This document shows positions 17,434-25,720 of a DNA stretch of 64,000 nucleotides, piece after piece (the stretch's first letter is position 1; each line of letters opens with the position of its first letter). This DNA is from DATHZQ01 sp963823505. Lineage in GTDB: Bacteria; Actinomycetota; Acidimicrobiia; Spongiisociales; UBA5794. The translations under genes and the position numbers were made by a program. The notes beneath the pieces were generated by a model, which ran no database searches, was not told the DNA's origin, and was given only the letters and a program-made list of their open reading frames with translations. The stretch is taken from positions 310,001 through 374,000 of the forward strand of contig CAWGLY010000008.1 of assembly GCA_963823505.1 (NCBI GenBank), in the 5' to 3' direction.

Positions 17434-19113
17434 CTACTCGTAGGGAATGACGTCGACGTCGCCGTTGGATCCCGCCACGACCAGGAGATGCTTGCCTTCG
17501 GTATGGGCAATCGCATCGACAACGCTGTCCATGTCGACGGCGGCGCCCTCTGCAACGTCGAGGCGATGGAGCATGCGGACCCTGGCATGGATGCGCGCGG
17601 CCAACTCACCGGTGTCGATGTCACCGTCACCGACGAACAGCACGTCCTGCAACATCGCGACCGCTGCGGGTTCGACGTGGCGTTCGGCTCGATACACCAT
17701 CCAGTGGTAGGCGGCGATGACGCCCGTGGTGGCCAGCAACGCCACCGGCAGGTCGAGGTCGGCGGCCACAGCTCCGGTACGTTCGCCGAGCAGGGCTTCG
17801 AACACCACGACAAGGGCCGCGATGAGCGCACCGAACGACACCAGGCCACCGACACCGAAGACGCCGAACAGGTACGTCCGTCGCACCGTCGAGCGGACCT
17901 CGGCATCATCGCCGGCCGCAAGGGCCTGCGCCCTACGCCACGCCACGCCCCATACGGGGGCGCCGACGACGAACAGGGTGATCGCAGCGAGCAGCATGTT
18001 GCCGCCTTCGCTACCCGCAATCGAAGGCGAGAGTGCGGCGAACAGGGCCATCACCAGCATCACCACGCCAATGGCGACGGTGCCGAGGCCGACCGCGGCC
18101 ACCAGATAGTCGTACACCCGGTCCAGTTCGGTCCGCTCACGCGATGCGCTCGGGCCCAATATCGATCGGTAGTAACGCCAAACGACCAGCCCGACGGCGA
18201 CGGCCGCCAGAGGGGCGGACATCTGCTCGAAGTGCGCCACCGCCGACGTCGTGCCGGGGTCGCCGACCAACCACTCCAGCGCCAGATAGAGCGCGAAGCC
18301 TGCCCCGGCCACCGCAGAGATCAGCCCGGCGAGGACGCCGAAGAGCAGTACCGTCACGTGCCACCCCTCGGTGCGTGCGCTGCTCAGCCCGTGGCGCAGC
18401 CAGTGCCATGTCCACACCACCCCGCCGATGATCACTCCGGTGAGTGGCAGCCACAGCGAAGGCGGATCCGTCGCTGCGGCAGCAACATCCGAGGCCTGGG
18501 CGAAGACGCGTTCGATGCCTCCGTTGATGACGATGCCGGCGGAAATGGCGCCGGCCCACAAGCCGATGATCGAGCCGGCCCAGATGTGGAGGCGGGGCAT
18601 GAGTTCCGGTGGCGCCCAGCGCCATACCCGCCAGTGCGAAAGCCACGCAGCCGTCCACACGATGAGCCCTGCGACGGCCGGCCCGCGCCAGTTCCCGTCG
18701 ATGACATTGTCGGCAACCGCAAACGCAAAGCCGACCCCGACGCTCAAGCTCGTGATCAGGGCTGCATTGACATACAGGCTCCAGCCGATGGACCGCTTCT
18801 CGTCGGGGTCGGTGTCGTGGGTGCGCCGCACCCACCTTGCCAGCCCGGCCAGCACGGGGATGCCGACGACGGTCATGGCGAGCGGGCCCGCCATGGTCGA
18901 ATCGGCTCGCGCTGCGGCCGACGACATCAGTTCACCAAGCAGGCCGGTGAGGCCCATGGCGCTGATGATCATGGCTGCGAAAAGCATGATGTACGTGAAC
19001 ATCCGGCGGACTGAGAAGGCTGAGCCGATGTCACGCTGGCCGCCTTCATGGCGACGTTGCACCGCTGCGACGATCGCCCAGACGATGCCTCCGAGGATTA
19101 CGAGTTCAATCAT
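17434..19113 (-). CDS. DUF5671-type polytopic membrane protein
   Basis: The 559-residue protein has about twelve hydrophobic helices. The segment 'FSVRRMFTYIMLFAAM' near residue 35 and its later echo 'RRTYLFGVFGVGGLVSFGAL' near residue 410 match the repeated membrane unit of DUF5671 proteins, with up to four units here. The last 90 residues are soluble: 'VGDGDIDTGELAARIHAR' and 'EGKHLLVVAGSNGDVDVIPYE'. No function is assigned to the family. A six-base gap to the upstream single-helix gene on the same strand suggests one transcript. Confidence 0.75.
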   Translation of the reverse strand: MIELVILGGIVWAIVAAVQRRHEGGQRDIGSAFSVRRMFTYIMLFAAMIISAMGLTGLLGELMSSAAARADSTMAGPLAMTVVGIPVLAGLARWVRRTHDTDPDEKRSIGWSLYVNAALITSLSVGVGFAFAVADNVIDGNWRGPAVAGLIVWTAAWLSHWRVWRWAPPELMPRLHIWAGSIIGLWAGAISAGIVINGGIERVFAQASDVAAAATDPPSLWLPLTGVIIGGVVWTWHWLRHGLSSARTEGWHVTVLLFGVLAGLISAVAGAGFALYLALEWLVGDPGTTSAVAHFEQMSAPLAAVAVGLVVWRYYRSILGPSASRERTELDRVYDYLVAAVGLGTVAIGVVMLVMALFAALSPSIAGSEGGNMLLAAITLFVVGAPVWGVAWRRAQALAAGDDAEVRSTVRRTYLFGVFGVGGLVSFGALIAALVVVFEALLGERTGAVAADLDLPVALLATTGVIAAYHWMVYRAERHVEPAAVAMLQDVLFVGDGDIDTGELAARIHARVRMLHRLDVAEGAAVDMDSVVDAIAHTEGKHLLVVAGSNGDVDVIPYE

Positions 19114-19119
19114 TGCTGC

Positions 19120-19599
19120 TCACCTCCGGATGCAGCCGTCGAACGGCCAGTCGGCGCGAACAATCCGCCACTCACCGTTGGTGGATTCGAGCACGAGACG
19201 GCTCTCGATTTCGTTGTCGTTGAAAGGGGAGGGTTCGAAGTCCACGTTCGTGGAGGTGATCCGAACGTCGATGGTCGCCTGTGCGCCGTTCACTCGCACG
19301 TCGGTGAAGCGGGCGGTGCCGTCCTCCAGCCACGGTTCCTGGCCGAGTTGGAACGGCTCACAATTCTGCTGGATCTCGGTGCCGAGCACCGCATGTGCTG
19401 CATGGGTGTCTCCGTCGAACAGGGCCTGGACATAGTTCTGGGCCGCGGCCTCGGGCGTGCCTGGGGGGTACTCTGTGACGTCGGGGCCTCCCAGGAGCGC
19501 AACGACGATGCCGACGGCAACGATGGCAGCCCCGGCGATTGCGAGGGTGACCTTGCCAGGAATGTGGCGGGCTGGCGGTTGGCGGGTAGGCGTTTCCAT
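19120..19599 (-). CDS. Single-helix exported protein with an NTF2-like domain, unknown function
   Basis: The 159-residue product has a positively charged N-terminus, one membrane helix at residues 18-37 ('TLAIAGAAIVAVGIVVALLG') and an external domain starting 'TPEAAAQNYVQALFDGD', the usual opening of NTF2-like/DUF4878 domains. Two Cys residues could form a disulfide. It is first in a probable two-gene unit with the DUF5671 protein. There is no ribosome site at the ATG; a 15-base palindrome touches the start codon instead. Confidence 0.65.
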   Translation of the reverse strand: METPTRQPPARHIPGKVTLAIAGAAIVAVGIVVALLGGPDVTEYPPGTPEAAAQNYVQALFDGDTHAAHAVLGTEIQQNCEPFQLGQEPWLEDGTARFTDVRVNGAQATIDVRITSTNVDFEPSPFNDNEIESRLVLESTNGEWRIVRADWPFDGCIRR

Positions 19600-19651
19600 A
19601 GAGACATTGTCTCTGTGGGGAAGTTGTGCGCATATAGGGGTATGCCCCTAT
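19600..19651. promoter_or_regulatory. Two inverted repeats between divergent genes
   Basis: AGAGACATTGTCTCT (19600-19614) is a perfect palindrome around a central T, directly before the leftward gene's ATG. ATAGGGG-TATG-CCCCTAT (19634-19651) is a second perfect inverted repeat 19 bp further on. They look like operators or RNA hairpins in the gap shared with the macrodomain gene. No factor can be named. Confidence 0.5.
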
Positions 19652-19716
19652 TCCGTCCCGCGCATGACCGCTGGGGGAAGTGCGAATTGGCAGCCGGGGA
19701 GGGGTACTGTGCCGGC

Positions 19717-20271
19717 GTGAAGATCATCACCGAGCGCAGCTTCGGAGAGACCCGCATCGCCGCGGTGTGCGCCGACATCACGATCCTCCAGGTCGATGCG
19801 GTCGTCAATGCCGCAAATGAGCAGCTCGCCCATGGCGGCGGAGTGGCCGCGGCGATCGCCACGGCCGGCGGCCCTGTGGTCCAGGAGGAGTCGGACGCAT
19901 GGGTGCGCGACCACGGGCCCGTTCCGGTCGGCGGTGCGGCAGTGACGTCCGCAGGCTCGATGCCGGCGCACCTGGTCATCCACGTGGTCGGTCCCCGTTA
20001 TGCGGAAGGGCAAGACAACGAGGGCATACTGCGAGCCGCGGTGCGGGCCGCCCTCGATGCCGCCGAGGCTCGGGAGGCGCAGCGGGTGGCATTCCCGGCG
20101 GTCGCCGCAGGCATCTTCGGGTATCCCGCAGACGAAGCCACGGCAGTGATCGCCCGCACAGTGGCTTCCTGGGCCGAGCACCACGAAGTGCCATCGGACG
20201 TCCTCCTGGTCGGCTTCGACGAGGAGATAGCGACGCTGTTTGCGACTGCGATCGAGGCCATCGCCGGGTGA
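19717..20271 (+). CDS. Macrodomain (ADP-ribose-binding) protein
   Basis: The 184-residue protein is a stand-alone macrodomain, which binds or hydrolyses ADP-ribose derivatives. The signatures are 'ITILQVDAVVNAANEQLAHGGGVAAAI' (residues 17-43, read as two parts), including the catalytic 'NAAN' and the GGG loop, 'VIHVVGPRYAEG' near residue 88 and 'VAFPAVAAGIFGYP' near residue 125. The GTG at 19717 coincides with the domain start. TACTGT at 19705-19710 lies 6 bases upstream, matching a leaderless promoter; GGGGAGGGG further up may be an alternative ribosome site. Confidence 0.92.
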   Translation: MKIITERSFGETRIAAVCADITILQVDAVVNAANEQLAHGGGVAAAIATAGGPVVQEESDAWVRDHGPVPVGGAAVTSAGSMPAHLVIHVVGPRYAEGQDNEGILRAAVRAALDAAEAREAQRVAFPAVAAGIFGYPADEATAVIARTVASWAEHHEVPSDVLLVGFDEEIATLFATAIEAIAG

Positions 20272-20333
20272 CGTGGCTCCCCATCGGGTGATTACATACT
20301 GTAAGATGTTGTTGTTCGAGCTAAGGAGTCGGT

Positions 20334-20576
20334 ATGGATCACACCGAGGAGTTCCCGCCCGTGCTGGATACGGCGATGGTTGCCGAGTTGCTGGGCATGA
20401 ACATCCAGGTCGTGCGTCGTATGGCCCGCGAGGGTCAGATCCCCTCGTACCGGCTCCCCGGTGGCCGTACCTTCCGCTTCTTCCGCGACGAGATCTTCGA
20501 GTGGTTGCGCAGCTTCCCCGTGACGGCCGACGATGCGGCCGACATGGAGACCGACGAAGAGGAAGTCGACGCCTGA
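20334..20576 (+). CDS. Small excisionase-type helix-turn-helix regulator
   Basis: The 80-residue protein is an HTH_17/BldC-like domain: 'LDTAMVAELLGMNIQVVRRMAREGQIPSYRL' followed by 'FRFFRDEIFEWLRS', the usual winged-helix arrangement of the excisionase/MerR-like group. The tail is very acidic ('DEEEVDA'). An AAGGAG ribosome site precedes the ATG and TAAGAT near 20301 could be its -10 box. It stands at the head of a two-gene unit with the unknown 178-residue protein, upstream of the Tad pilus operon. DNA binding is confident; a regulatory role for pili is an inference from position. Confidence 0.8.
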   Translation: MDHTEEFPPVLDTAMVAELLGMNIQVVRRMAREGQIPSYRLPGGRTFRFFRDEIFEWLRSFPVTADDAADMETDEEEVDA

Positions 20577-20585
20577 TCGGCAGCC

Positions 20586-21122
20586 ATGCCATCCGGTGAC
20601 TACCCCTTCGACCCTGCCGATGGTGAGCTGGCCGACGTCGCCCGCAGCGGCGCCCGCGAGTGGGGACGCGACATGGCGGCTTGGGAGTCGGACGCCGAGA
20701 TGCTCAGGCTCAGGCAACGTTCGCTGGCCAACGTGCTCTGGGAGGCGATGCAGCGCGGCGATCACGCCATCATCACCGCGGCGGGACACAACTTCACCGG
20801 CCATCTCGAAGCAGCCCGCCAGGATCTGGCGGTCGTCGTCAACGGCGATGTGACCGTCGCGATCAACGTCGCCGCCATCGATGTCGTGAATCTCACGCCG
20901 GGTTCATCAGGCACCACCGGGGACCGGACGTTCGGCTCCCTCAAGGCCTACCTCGGCATGCACGAAGTCGATGGGACCAGGGTGCGTCTGATCGGTCGGG
21001 ATCTCGATGTGCGCGGCCGGGTGGAGGTCGTTGCGGACGATCACGTGCTGCTGGCCGGTCGCGGCAGGGGTCGCTGGGCGGTGCCGATCGGAAAGATCGC
21101 GGCAGTGATCGCCGGGAGTTGA
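20586..21122 (+). CDS. Conserved-looking protein of unknown function
   Basis: The 178-residue product starts 9 bp after the HTH gene. Its N-terminal half is helical and charged ('SLANVLWEAMQRGDHAIIT'). Its C-terminal half looks like a small beta-barrel with 'VLLAGRGRGRWAVPIGKIAAV' at the end. No signal peptide or membrane helix is seen. I do not recognise the family. Linkage to an HTH gene and the neighbouring Tad operon hints at a regulatory role, which is speculative. Confidence 0.65.
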   Translation: MPSGDYPFDPADGELADVARSGAREWGRDMAAWESDAEMLRLRQRSLANVLWEAMQRGDHAIITAAGHNFTGHLEAARQDLAVVVNGDVTVAINVAAIDVVNLTPGSSGTTGDRTFGSLKAYLGMHEVDGTRVRLIGRDLDVRGRVEVVADDHVLLAGRGRGRWAVPIGKIAAVIAGS

Positions 21123-21131
21123 CGGGCGGCG

Positions 21132-21383
21132 TCAGCTCTGGGTGACGTCTTCCAGTTCCTCGGCCCTGGATTGGACGGCCTGATGACGCAGCCAGTCGAG
21201 CACCTCGTCGCGGAAGTAGCGGAAGTTCTTACCCCAGCGATAAGCGGGGATCTCACCCGTGGACACCTTCGAACGGACGACCTCGGCAGTGGAGCCCAGC
21301 ATCTCGGCCACCTGTGACGTGTTCAACGTGGGGGGGTACTGCTCCTTGTAGGCCTCGATGATCTGTTCAAAGTCGAGTGCCAT
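21132..21383 (-). CDS. Second small excisionase-type helix-turn-helix regulator
   Basis: This 83-residue protein resembles the HTH at 20334: 'LNTSQVAEMLGSTAEVVRSKVSTGEIPAYRW' and 'FRYFRDEVLDWLRHQ'. The ATG at 21383 has GGAG just upstream; a longer form from 21407 is less likely. It faces the other HTH unit tail to tail and is transcribed away from the Tad operon, sharing a 147-bp intergenic region with cpaB. A control role over that operon is plausible but unproven. Confidence 0.78.
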   Translation of the reverse strand: MALDFEQIIEAYKEQYPPTLNTSQVAEMLGSTAEVVRSKVSTGEIPAYRWGKNFRYFRDEVLDWLRHQAVQSRAEELEDVTQS

Positions 21384-21472
21384 GATCTCCACATCCCGAT
21401 CTGCCACCGAACGGCGGCCTCTCTTACGATGTCTGACGATATCACGATCTTATGTGAATTTGCAAGACCCTC

Positions 21473-21502
21473 TTGGCAAGTGCAACGATTGCTCTGTACC
21501 AT
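21473..21502 (+). promoter_or_regulatory. Candidate promoter of the Tad operon
   Basis: TTGGCA (21473-21478), an 18-base spacer and TACCAT (21497-21502) lie 28 bases before the first Tad gene, which also has an AAGGAG ribosome site. Confidence 0.5.
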
Positions 21503-21530
21503 TGACGCTACGTCAGTCAAGGAGCGGAAC

Positions 21531-22280
21531 ATGAGCGTGGGGGACCGGCCGGAGTCGGGAGGGTCGCGCCTGACGACGATCGATGCGCAACCGACGCCGC
21601 GGCGCAGCCTGAGCAGCCGCCTCAGCCTGCTTCACGTGGTGGCCATCGTGTCCGGTCTCTTGGCGTTTCTGCTGATCTTGTCCTGGATGCGCTCCCAGCA
21701 GGAGCTCGTCGAGGTGGCGATTGCCACGGAGGAGATTCGCAGCGGCAACGTCGTCACGGCAGGGTCGTTCGACTTCATCGAGGTCCCCGCAGACGGCTCG
21801 TTCGAAGGTCGCCTCACGTCTCCTGAGGATGCGGCGGCGCTTGTCGGGTCCGTGGCCACCCGGTTCATTGCCCCAGGCGATCCGATTCTCGACTCCGACC
21901 TCCGCCCTATCGAGACCCCCGAGGGGCTCCGCGCCATGTCGCTTCCCCTGGAGCTCAACCGTGCGGTCGGCGGGGTGCTTGCGGTGGGCGATCGTGTCGA
22001 CATCATCGGCTTCGACGACGCCGGGGCCCGCTACATCGCATCAGATGTCGCTGTGCTCGGCATCCCGGGTGAGAGCTCGAGTGCGTTTGGTGCGGGCGCC
22101 AGCTATGCCATCACCGTCGCAGTCAACGACGTGCAAGCGTTGGCCCTCGCCGAGGCGCTGGAGTTCAGCGACCTCCACGTCCTGCGTTCCACAGGTGCAC
22201 CGGAAGTGACCCTCGAGCGGCTGGAGGCCCCCGGCGACGAGGCGGAGCCTGTGGAAGGTGATGCCGGAGGCGACGGCTGA
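21531..22280 (+). CDS. SAF-domain Flp pilus assembly protein, CpaB-like
   Basis: The 249-residue protein has a cytoplasmic N-terminus, a membrane helix at about residues 37-55 ('VVAIVSGLLAFLLILSW') and then a SAF domain, 'VEVAIATEEIRSGNVVTAGSF', with 'FIAPGDPILDSDLR' and 'AVGGVLAVGDRVDIIGF', the typical CpaB/RcpC order. CpaB helps assemble the Tad pilus at the cell envelope. The ATG at 21531 follows AAGGAG. It is the first gene of an operon whose next start is one base after its stop. Confidence 0.85.
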   Translation: MSVGDRPESGGSRLTTIDAQPTPRRSLSSRLSLLHVVAIVSGLLAFLLILSWMRSQQELVEVAIATEEIRSGNVVTAGSFDFIEVPADGSFEGRLTSPEDAAALVGSVATRFIAPGDPILDSDLRPIETPEGLRAMSLPLELNRAVGGVLAVGDRVDIIGFDDAGARYIASDVAVLGIPGESSSAFGAGASYAITVAVNDVQALALAEALEFSDLHVLRSTGAPEVTLERLEAPGDEAEPVEGDAGGDG

Positions 22281-22281
22281 G

Positions 22282-23550
22282 ATGGCGACCGCCCGCATCG
22301 AGCCCGCAGTCAGCTTTGGCTCGTCGCAGCGAAGCTGGGTCAGCCAGCTGATCAGCTATGTGAGCGATCACGGCGGGGTCCGCGTCGTTGGCACGGTGCT
22401 CACCCATGACGACGCTCTGGCGATGGAATTCGACGTGCTGGTCATCGACGACGTGTCGAGTGTGTTGTCACCCCGCCTCGTCGACCGGCTGCAGACCTCC
22501 GGCCGGCTGGTCATCGGTGTCTTCGATGCCGAGCGCGGAACTGCGGCCAAGGACCGCTTGCTTGCCGCAGGCGTCGACGGCGCAGTGGCATCCGATGCAA
22601 CGGCGTCGGAGATCGTCAGGGCCGTCGTCGACACGGTGCGGCAGCGCGGCGTCGACGAAGACTTCGCCTCCCTCGTCGAGGATCTCGATGCCCCGGTCGA
22701 CTTCCATCCCGCAGATCACGCCCCGGTGCCGGCAACGACCCACCCTGGTGCGGGGTACGGGGAGATCATCGTGGTGGCCGGCTCAGACGGGGTCACCGAG
22801 GTCGCCATCGGGATCGCCCAGGCAACCTCAGGACGGGGAGCCTCGACCGCCATCGTCGACATGGACACCCTCGAGCCCTCCATCGCCCAGCGTCTCGGCA
22901 TGCCTCTGACGCCCAACATCTTCACCGCAACTGAGGACCTGCGGCTGCGGTCGTCACTGCAGGACTCGTTTGCGGTCCACCCGGTAGGGGTCGCACTGGT
23001 GGCGGGCATCCCCAATCCACGCGAGTGGGAGAACCTCTCCGAGTCCGAGGCGGCGGATCTGGTCGGGGAGCTGGCGACAGGGTTTTCGATCGTGATCGTC
23101 AAGGTCAATCGCCACCTCGAGGATTTGTCCAGCTTTGCGGGAAGTGCAGGGAGGTTCGACATCGGGAGGCGTCTCGTCGCCATGGCGAACCATCTCGTGG
23201 CCGTCACCAGCGCCAGCCCGCTGGGCACCACCCGCCTGCTGGCCATGACCAGCGACGCCCGCAACCTCACCGCGGCACCGCTGCACGTCGTCATCAACCA
23301 GGCCCCGTCCAGCCAGTTTGTTCAAGGGGAAATCGCCGAGGAGCTGGGCCGCACGCTCAGCTTCACTTCGCTGACGTTCCTCCCGAGCGACTCCAGGGTG
23401 CAGAAGGCGGCGTGGCAGGGCGAGTTCGTGCGGGTCGGTAGTTTCACGAAACGGATCGGCTCGCTCGCCGACTGGTTCGTGGACCGCAAGCCGAGAAGGA
23501 TGTGGCGGCAGAAGCCTGCTGGGCCGTCCGGAGCGGAGCAGACCCCGTGA
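22282..23550 (+). CDS. CpaE/TadZ-like ATPase-fold protein with a degenerate P-loop
   Basis: The 422-residue protein has a receiver-like N-terminal domain (to about residue 125, with 'FDVLVIDDVSSVLSP') and a MinD/ParA-type domain (about residues 165-400). Both domains fit CpaE/TadZ, which places the Tad machine in the cell. The deviant Walker A region reads 'VVAGSDGVTEVAIGIAQA', with no Lys and no Gly-Lys-Thr/Ser, while 'STAIVDMDTLEPSIAQRLG' matches the region after switch I. ATP hydrolysis is therefore doubtful. It starts at ATG 22282, one base after the cpaB stop, and overlaps the next gene by four bases. Confidence 0.8.
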   Translation: MATARIEPAVSFGSSQRSWVSQLISYVSDHGGVRVVGTVLTHDDALAMEFDVLVIDDVSSVLSPRLVDRLQTSGRLVIGVFDAERGTAAKDRLLAAGVDGAVASDATASEIVRAVVDTVRQRGVDEDFASLVEDLDAPVDFHPADHAPVPATTHPGAGYGEIIVVAGSDGVTEVAIGIAQATSGRGASTAIVDMDTLEPSIAQRLGMPLTPNIFTATEDLRLRSSLQDSFAVHPVGVALVAGIPNPREWENLSESEAADLVGELATGFSIVIVKVNRHLEDLSSFAGSAGRFDIGRRLVAMANHLVAVTSASPLGTTRLLAMTSDARNLTAAPLHVVINQAPSSQFVQGEIAEELGRTLSFTSLTFLPSDSRVQKAAWQGEFVRVGSFTKRIGSLADWFVDRKPRRMWRQKPAGPSGAEQTP

Positions 23551-24824
23551 GCGTCTACGAGGACCTTCGGCGACAGCTCGCAGAGCTGATCGAGGAGCGC
23601 AAGCTGACCCCGATGCGGGACGGCGACACGATCCAGCGTTTGGTCAACGAGACGGTGCAGGGGTATCAGACCGCGGCCCATGCCGGCGATACCCAGTCGC
23701 TGCGGGACCCCGCAGAGATGGCGCGTCGCCTGTGGAACGCGATCACCGGGTACGGCCCGATCACCGAGTTGCTGGACCGGCCCGACATCGAAGAGATCTT
23801 CATCGAAGGTGACCGGATCTCGTACATCGGTGATTCGGGCAGGCTCGAGGCGCTCATGGCGCCGACCACTGAAGCCGAGAACCGTCAGATCATCGATCGG
23901 ATGCTGGCCGGCACGAACCGCCGCCTCGATGCGTCGTCCGCCATCCAGCAAGCTCGCGTCCTCGATGGCAGGGCCCGGTTGACGGCTGTCATCCCGCCGG
24001 TGTCCGATCGGGTTTCGGCCACGCTCCGCAAGTACACGATCGCCGACGAGACTCTGGCGACGCTGGTCGAGCGCAACTCCCTTCCCGTGTCGGCTGCCGC
24101 ATTCTTGTGGGCACTCGCCCAGGTGAGCGCCTCGACGTTGTTCTCCGGCCCGACCGGCGCAGGCAAGACGACGGCGATGAGTGCCTACCTGCGCGCCGTC
24201 CCAGACGACATCTGCATTCGCATGGTCGAGGAGGTGCGCGAGCTCCACATCCCGCTGTCGCTGCACTCATCGTTCTACGAGGCTTCCGGCGTTTCGATGG
24301 ACGGCGGTCGTCGGTACTCGCTGCGAGACCTGATCAAGGTATGCCTCGCACAAAGGGTCGATCTCTTGTGTGTGGGCGAGGTCCGCGGCCAGGAAGCGTA
24401 CGAGCTGACGCGAGCGGTCAACGCCGGGTGTGGTTTCACCTGCACTGTGCATGCCAATTCCGCCCGGGAGGCACTTTCTGCCTTGGTGGAGAACTCGCTC
24501 AAAGCGGGTGAGAACATCCCGGAGTCTGTGGCACGACGCAGCTTTGCGCGAGGGATCGACATCGTGGTGCATCTCGATCGTCGTATCGGCTCCGGGGGCT
24601 ACGGTCCTCGCCGTAAGGTCGCGGAGATCCTGTCGATTGCCCCTTCGATCGCCACGGACGACTTCACCACGGAGCCGATCTTCACCCGTGAGGATCGTGA
24701 CGGGCCGATGGAGTGGACCGGCACGCTGCCCCAGCCGGACGTGGCCAGGCGGATCGGGGAGATCCTGCCCGAGGGTGTTCAGGTCAAGGACCTGCTCGCC
24801 GGGGAATGGAGGCCACACCTGTGA
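23547..24824 (+). CDS. tadA: Tad pilus secretion ATPase, TadA/CpaF
   Basis: The 425-residue protein is a type II/IV secretion ATPase that powers Tad pilus assembly from the cytoplasm. Visible are the N-terminal 'GYGPITELLDRPDIEEIFIEG', Walker A 'GPTGAGKTTA' with Lys207, the Walker B region 'VDLLCVGEVRGQEAYELTRA' and 'CTVHANSAREALSALVEN', the His box. Length fits CpaF. The GTG start overlaps the previous stop (GTGA), a sign of translational coupling. Confidence 0.93.
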   Translation: MSVYEDLRRQLAELIEERKLTPMRDGDTIQRLVNETVQGYQTAAHAGDTQSLRDPAEMARRLWNAITGYGPITELLDRPDIEEIFIEGDRISYIGDSGRLEALMAPTTEAENRQIIDRMLAGTNRRLDASSAIQQARVLDGRARLTAVIPPVSDRVSATLRKYTIADETLATLVERNSLPVSAAAFLWALAQVSASTLFSGPTGAGKTTAMSAYLRAVPDDICIRMVEEVRELHIPLSLHSSFYEASGVSMDGGRRYSLRDLIKVCLAQRVDLLCVGEVRGQEAYELTRAVNAGCGFTCTVHANSAREALSALVENSLKAGENIPESVARRSFARGIDIVVHLDRRIGSGGYGPRRKVAEILSIAPSIATDDFTTEPIFTREDRDGPMEWTGTLPQPDVARRIGEILPEGVQVKDLLAGEWRPHL

Positions 24825-25720
24825 GAGCGCTGGCCGCACTGCTCGGTGGGGTGTCCGTGTACCTGGCCGTTGCGATGTTCCTCCAGGTCGCGCCGAATCT
24901 CGAACTGCCCACAAAGGCAAAGCCGCAAGTGTCGAAGCGCCAGCTGTGGCTGATCCAAGCGGGCTCGGAGCTGACACCGCGGCAGTTCGCCGGTGGCTCT
25001 GTCGCCGCCGGTGTCGCCGCCTTTCTGTTCTTCTGGTTGATCACCCAGAGCCTGGTGATCGCCTTTGTTCCTGCCCTTGCCGTTGGCGCCTTGCCCAGGA
25101 CGTACTACTCGCGGGAGCGGCAACGCCGCCTCGTCCAGATCCAGGAATCCTGGCCGGACGGGATTCGTGACATCCTTGCCCACGTCTCGTCGGGGGCGAC
25201 CTTGACCCGTGCGGTCGAGAGCCTCGCCACCGAAGGCCCGGAGCCGCTCCAGTTCGCCTTCAGCCGATTCCCGCTGCAAGCGAGGATGTTCGGCGTTGTG
25301 CCTGCCCTCGAGATCGTCAAGGAGGAGCTTGCCGACCCGACCTCGGACAAGGTCATCGAGGTCTTGATTCTCGCCCACGACTACGGCGGGGATCTGGTGC
25401 AGGACGTGCTGCGCAATCTCGTTGATGCGATCACTGAGGATTTGCGCACACTGGAGGACATCCGCACCGCCGGTTTCGAGCAACGGATCGAGAGCTTCCT
25501 GGTCGTCGTCGTGCCTTGGGCAGTCCTCCTGCTGCTCGCCACCGTCCCCCCCGACTATCGAGCGTTCTACCGGTCGAGCACCGGGCAGGTGGTGGTGATC
25601 CTCGGGGCCGTGTGGTCGGCGTTCGGGCTGCTCGTGATGAAGCTCCTATCACGGGACCGCGGGGAACGCCGGGTGTTGGGCGGTGGCGCTGTTGTGGGAT
25701 CGACGAGCGTGAAGTCATGA
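24821..25720 (+). CDS. tadB: Tad pilus inner-membrane platform protein, TadB-like
   Basis: The 299-residue membrane protein has the T2SF (GspF-like) domain: helices near residues 3-20, 60-95, 225-245 and 258-275, with the cytoplasmic 'SWPDGIRDILAHVSSGATLTRAVESL' near residue 107 and 'DLVQDVLRNLVDAITEDLRTLEDI' near residue 190. The GTG at 24821 overlaps the tadA stop and has GGAGG 8 bases upstream. It forms the membrane platform with TadC. Confidence 0.88.
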   Translation: MRALAALLGGVSVYLAVAMFLQVAPNLELPTKAKPQVSKRQLWLIQAGSELTPRQFAGGSVAAGVAAFLFFWLITQSLVIAFVPALAVGALPRTYYSRERQRRLVQIQESWPDGIRDILAHVSSGATLTRAVESLATEGPEPLQFAFSRFPLQARMFGVVPALEIVKEELADPTSDKVIEVLILAHDYGGDLVQDVLRNLVDAITEDLRTLEDIRTAGFEQRIESFLVVVVPWAVLLLLATVPPDYRAFYRSSTGQVVVILGAVWSAFGLLVMKLLSRDRGERRVLGGGAVVGSTSVKS

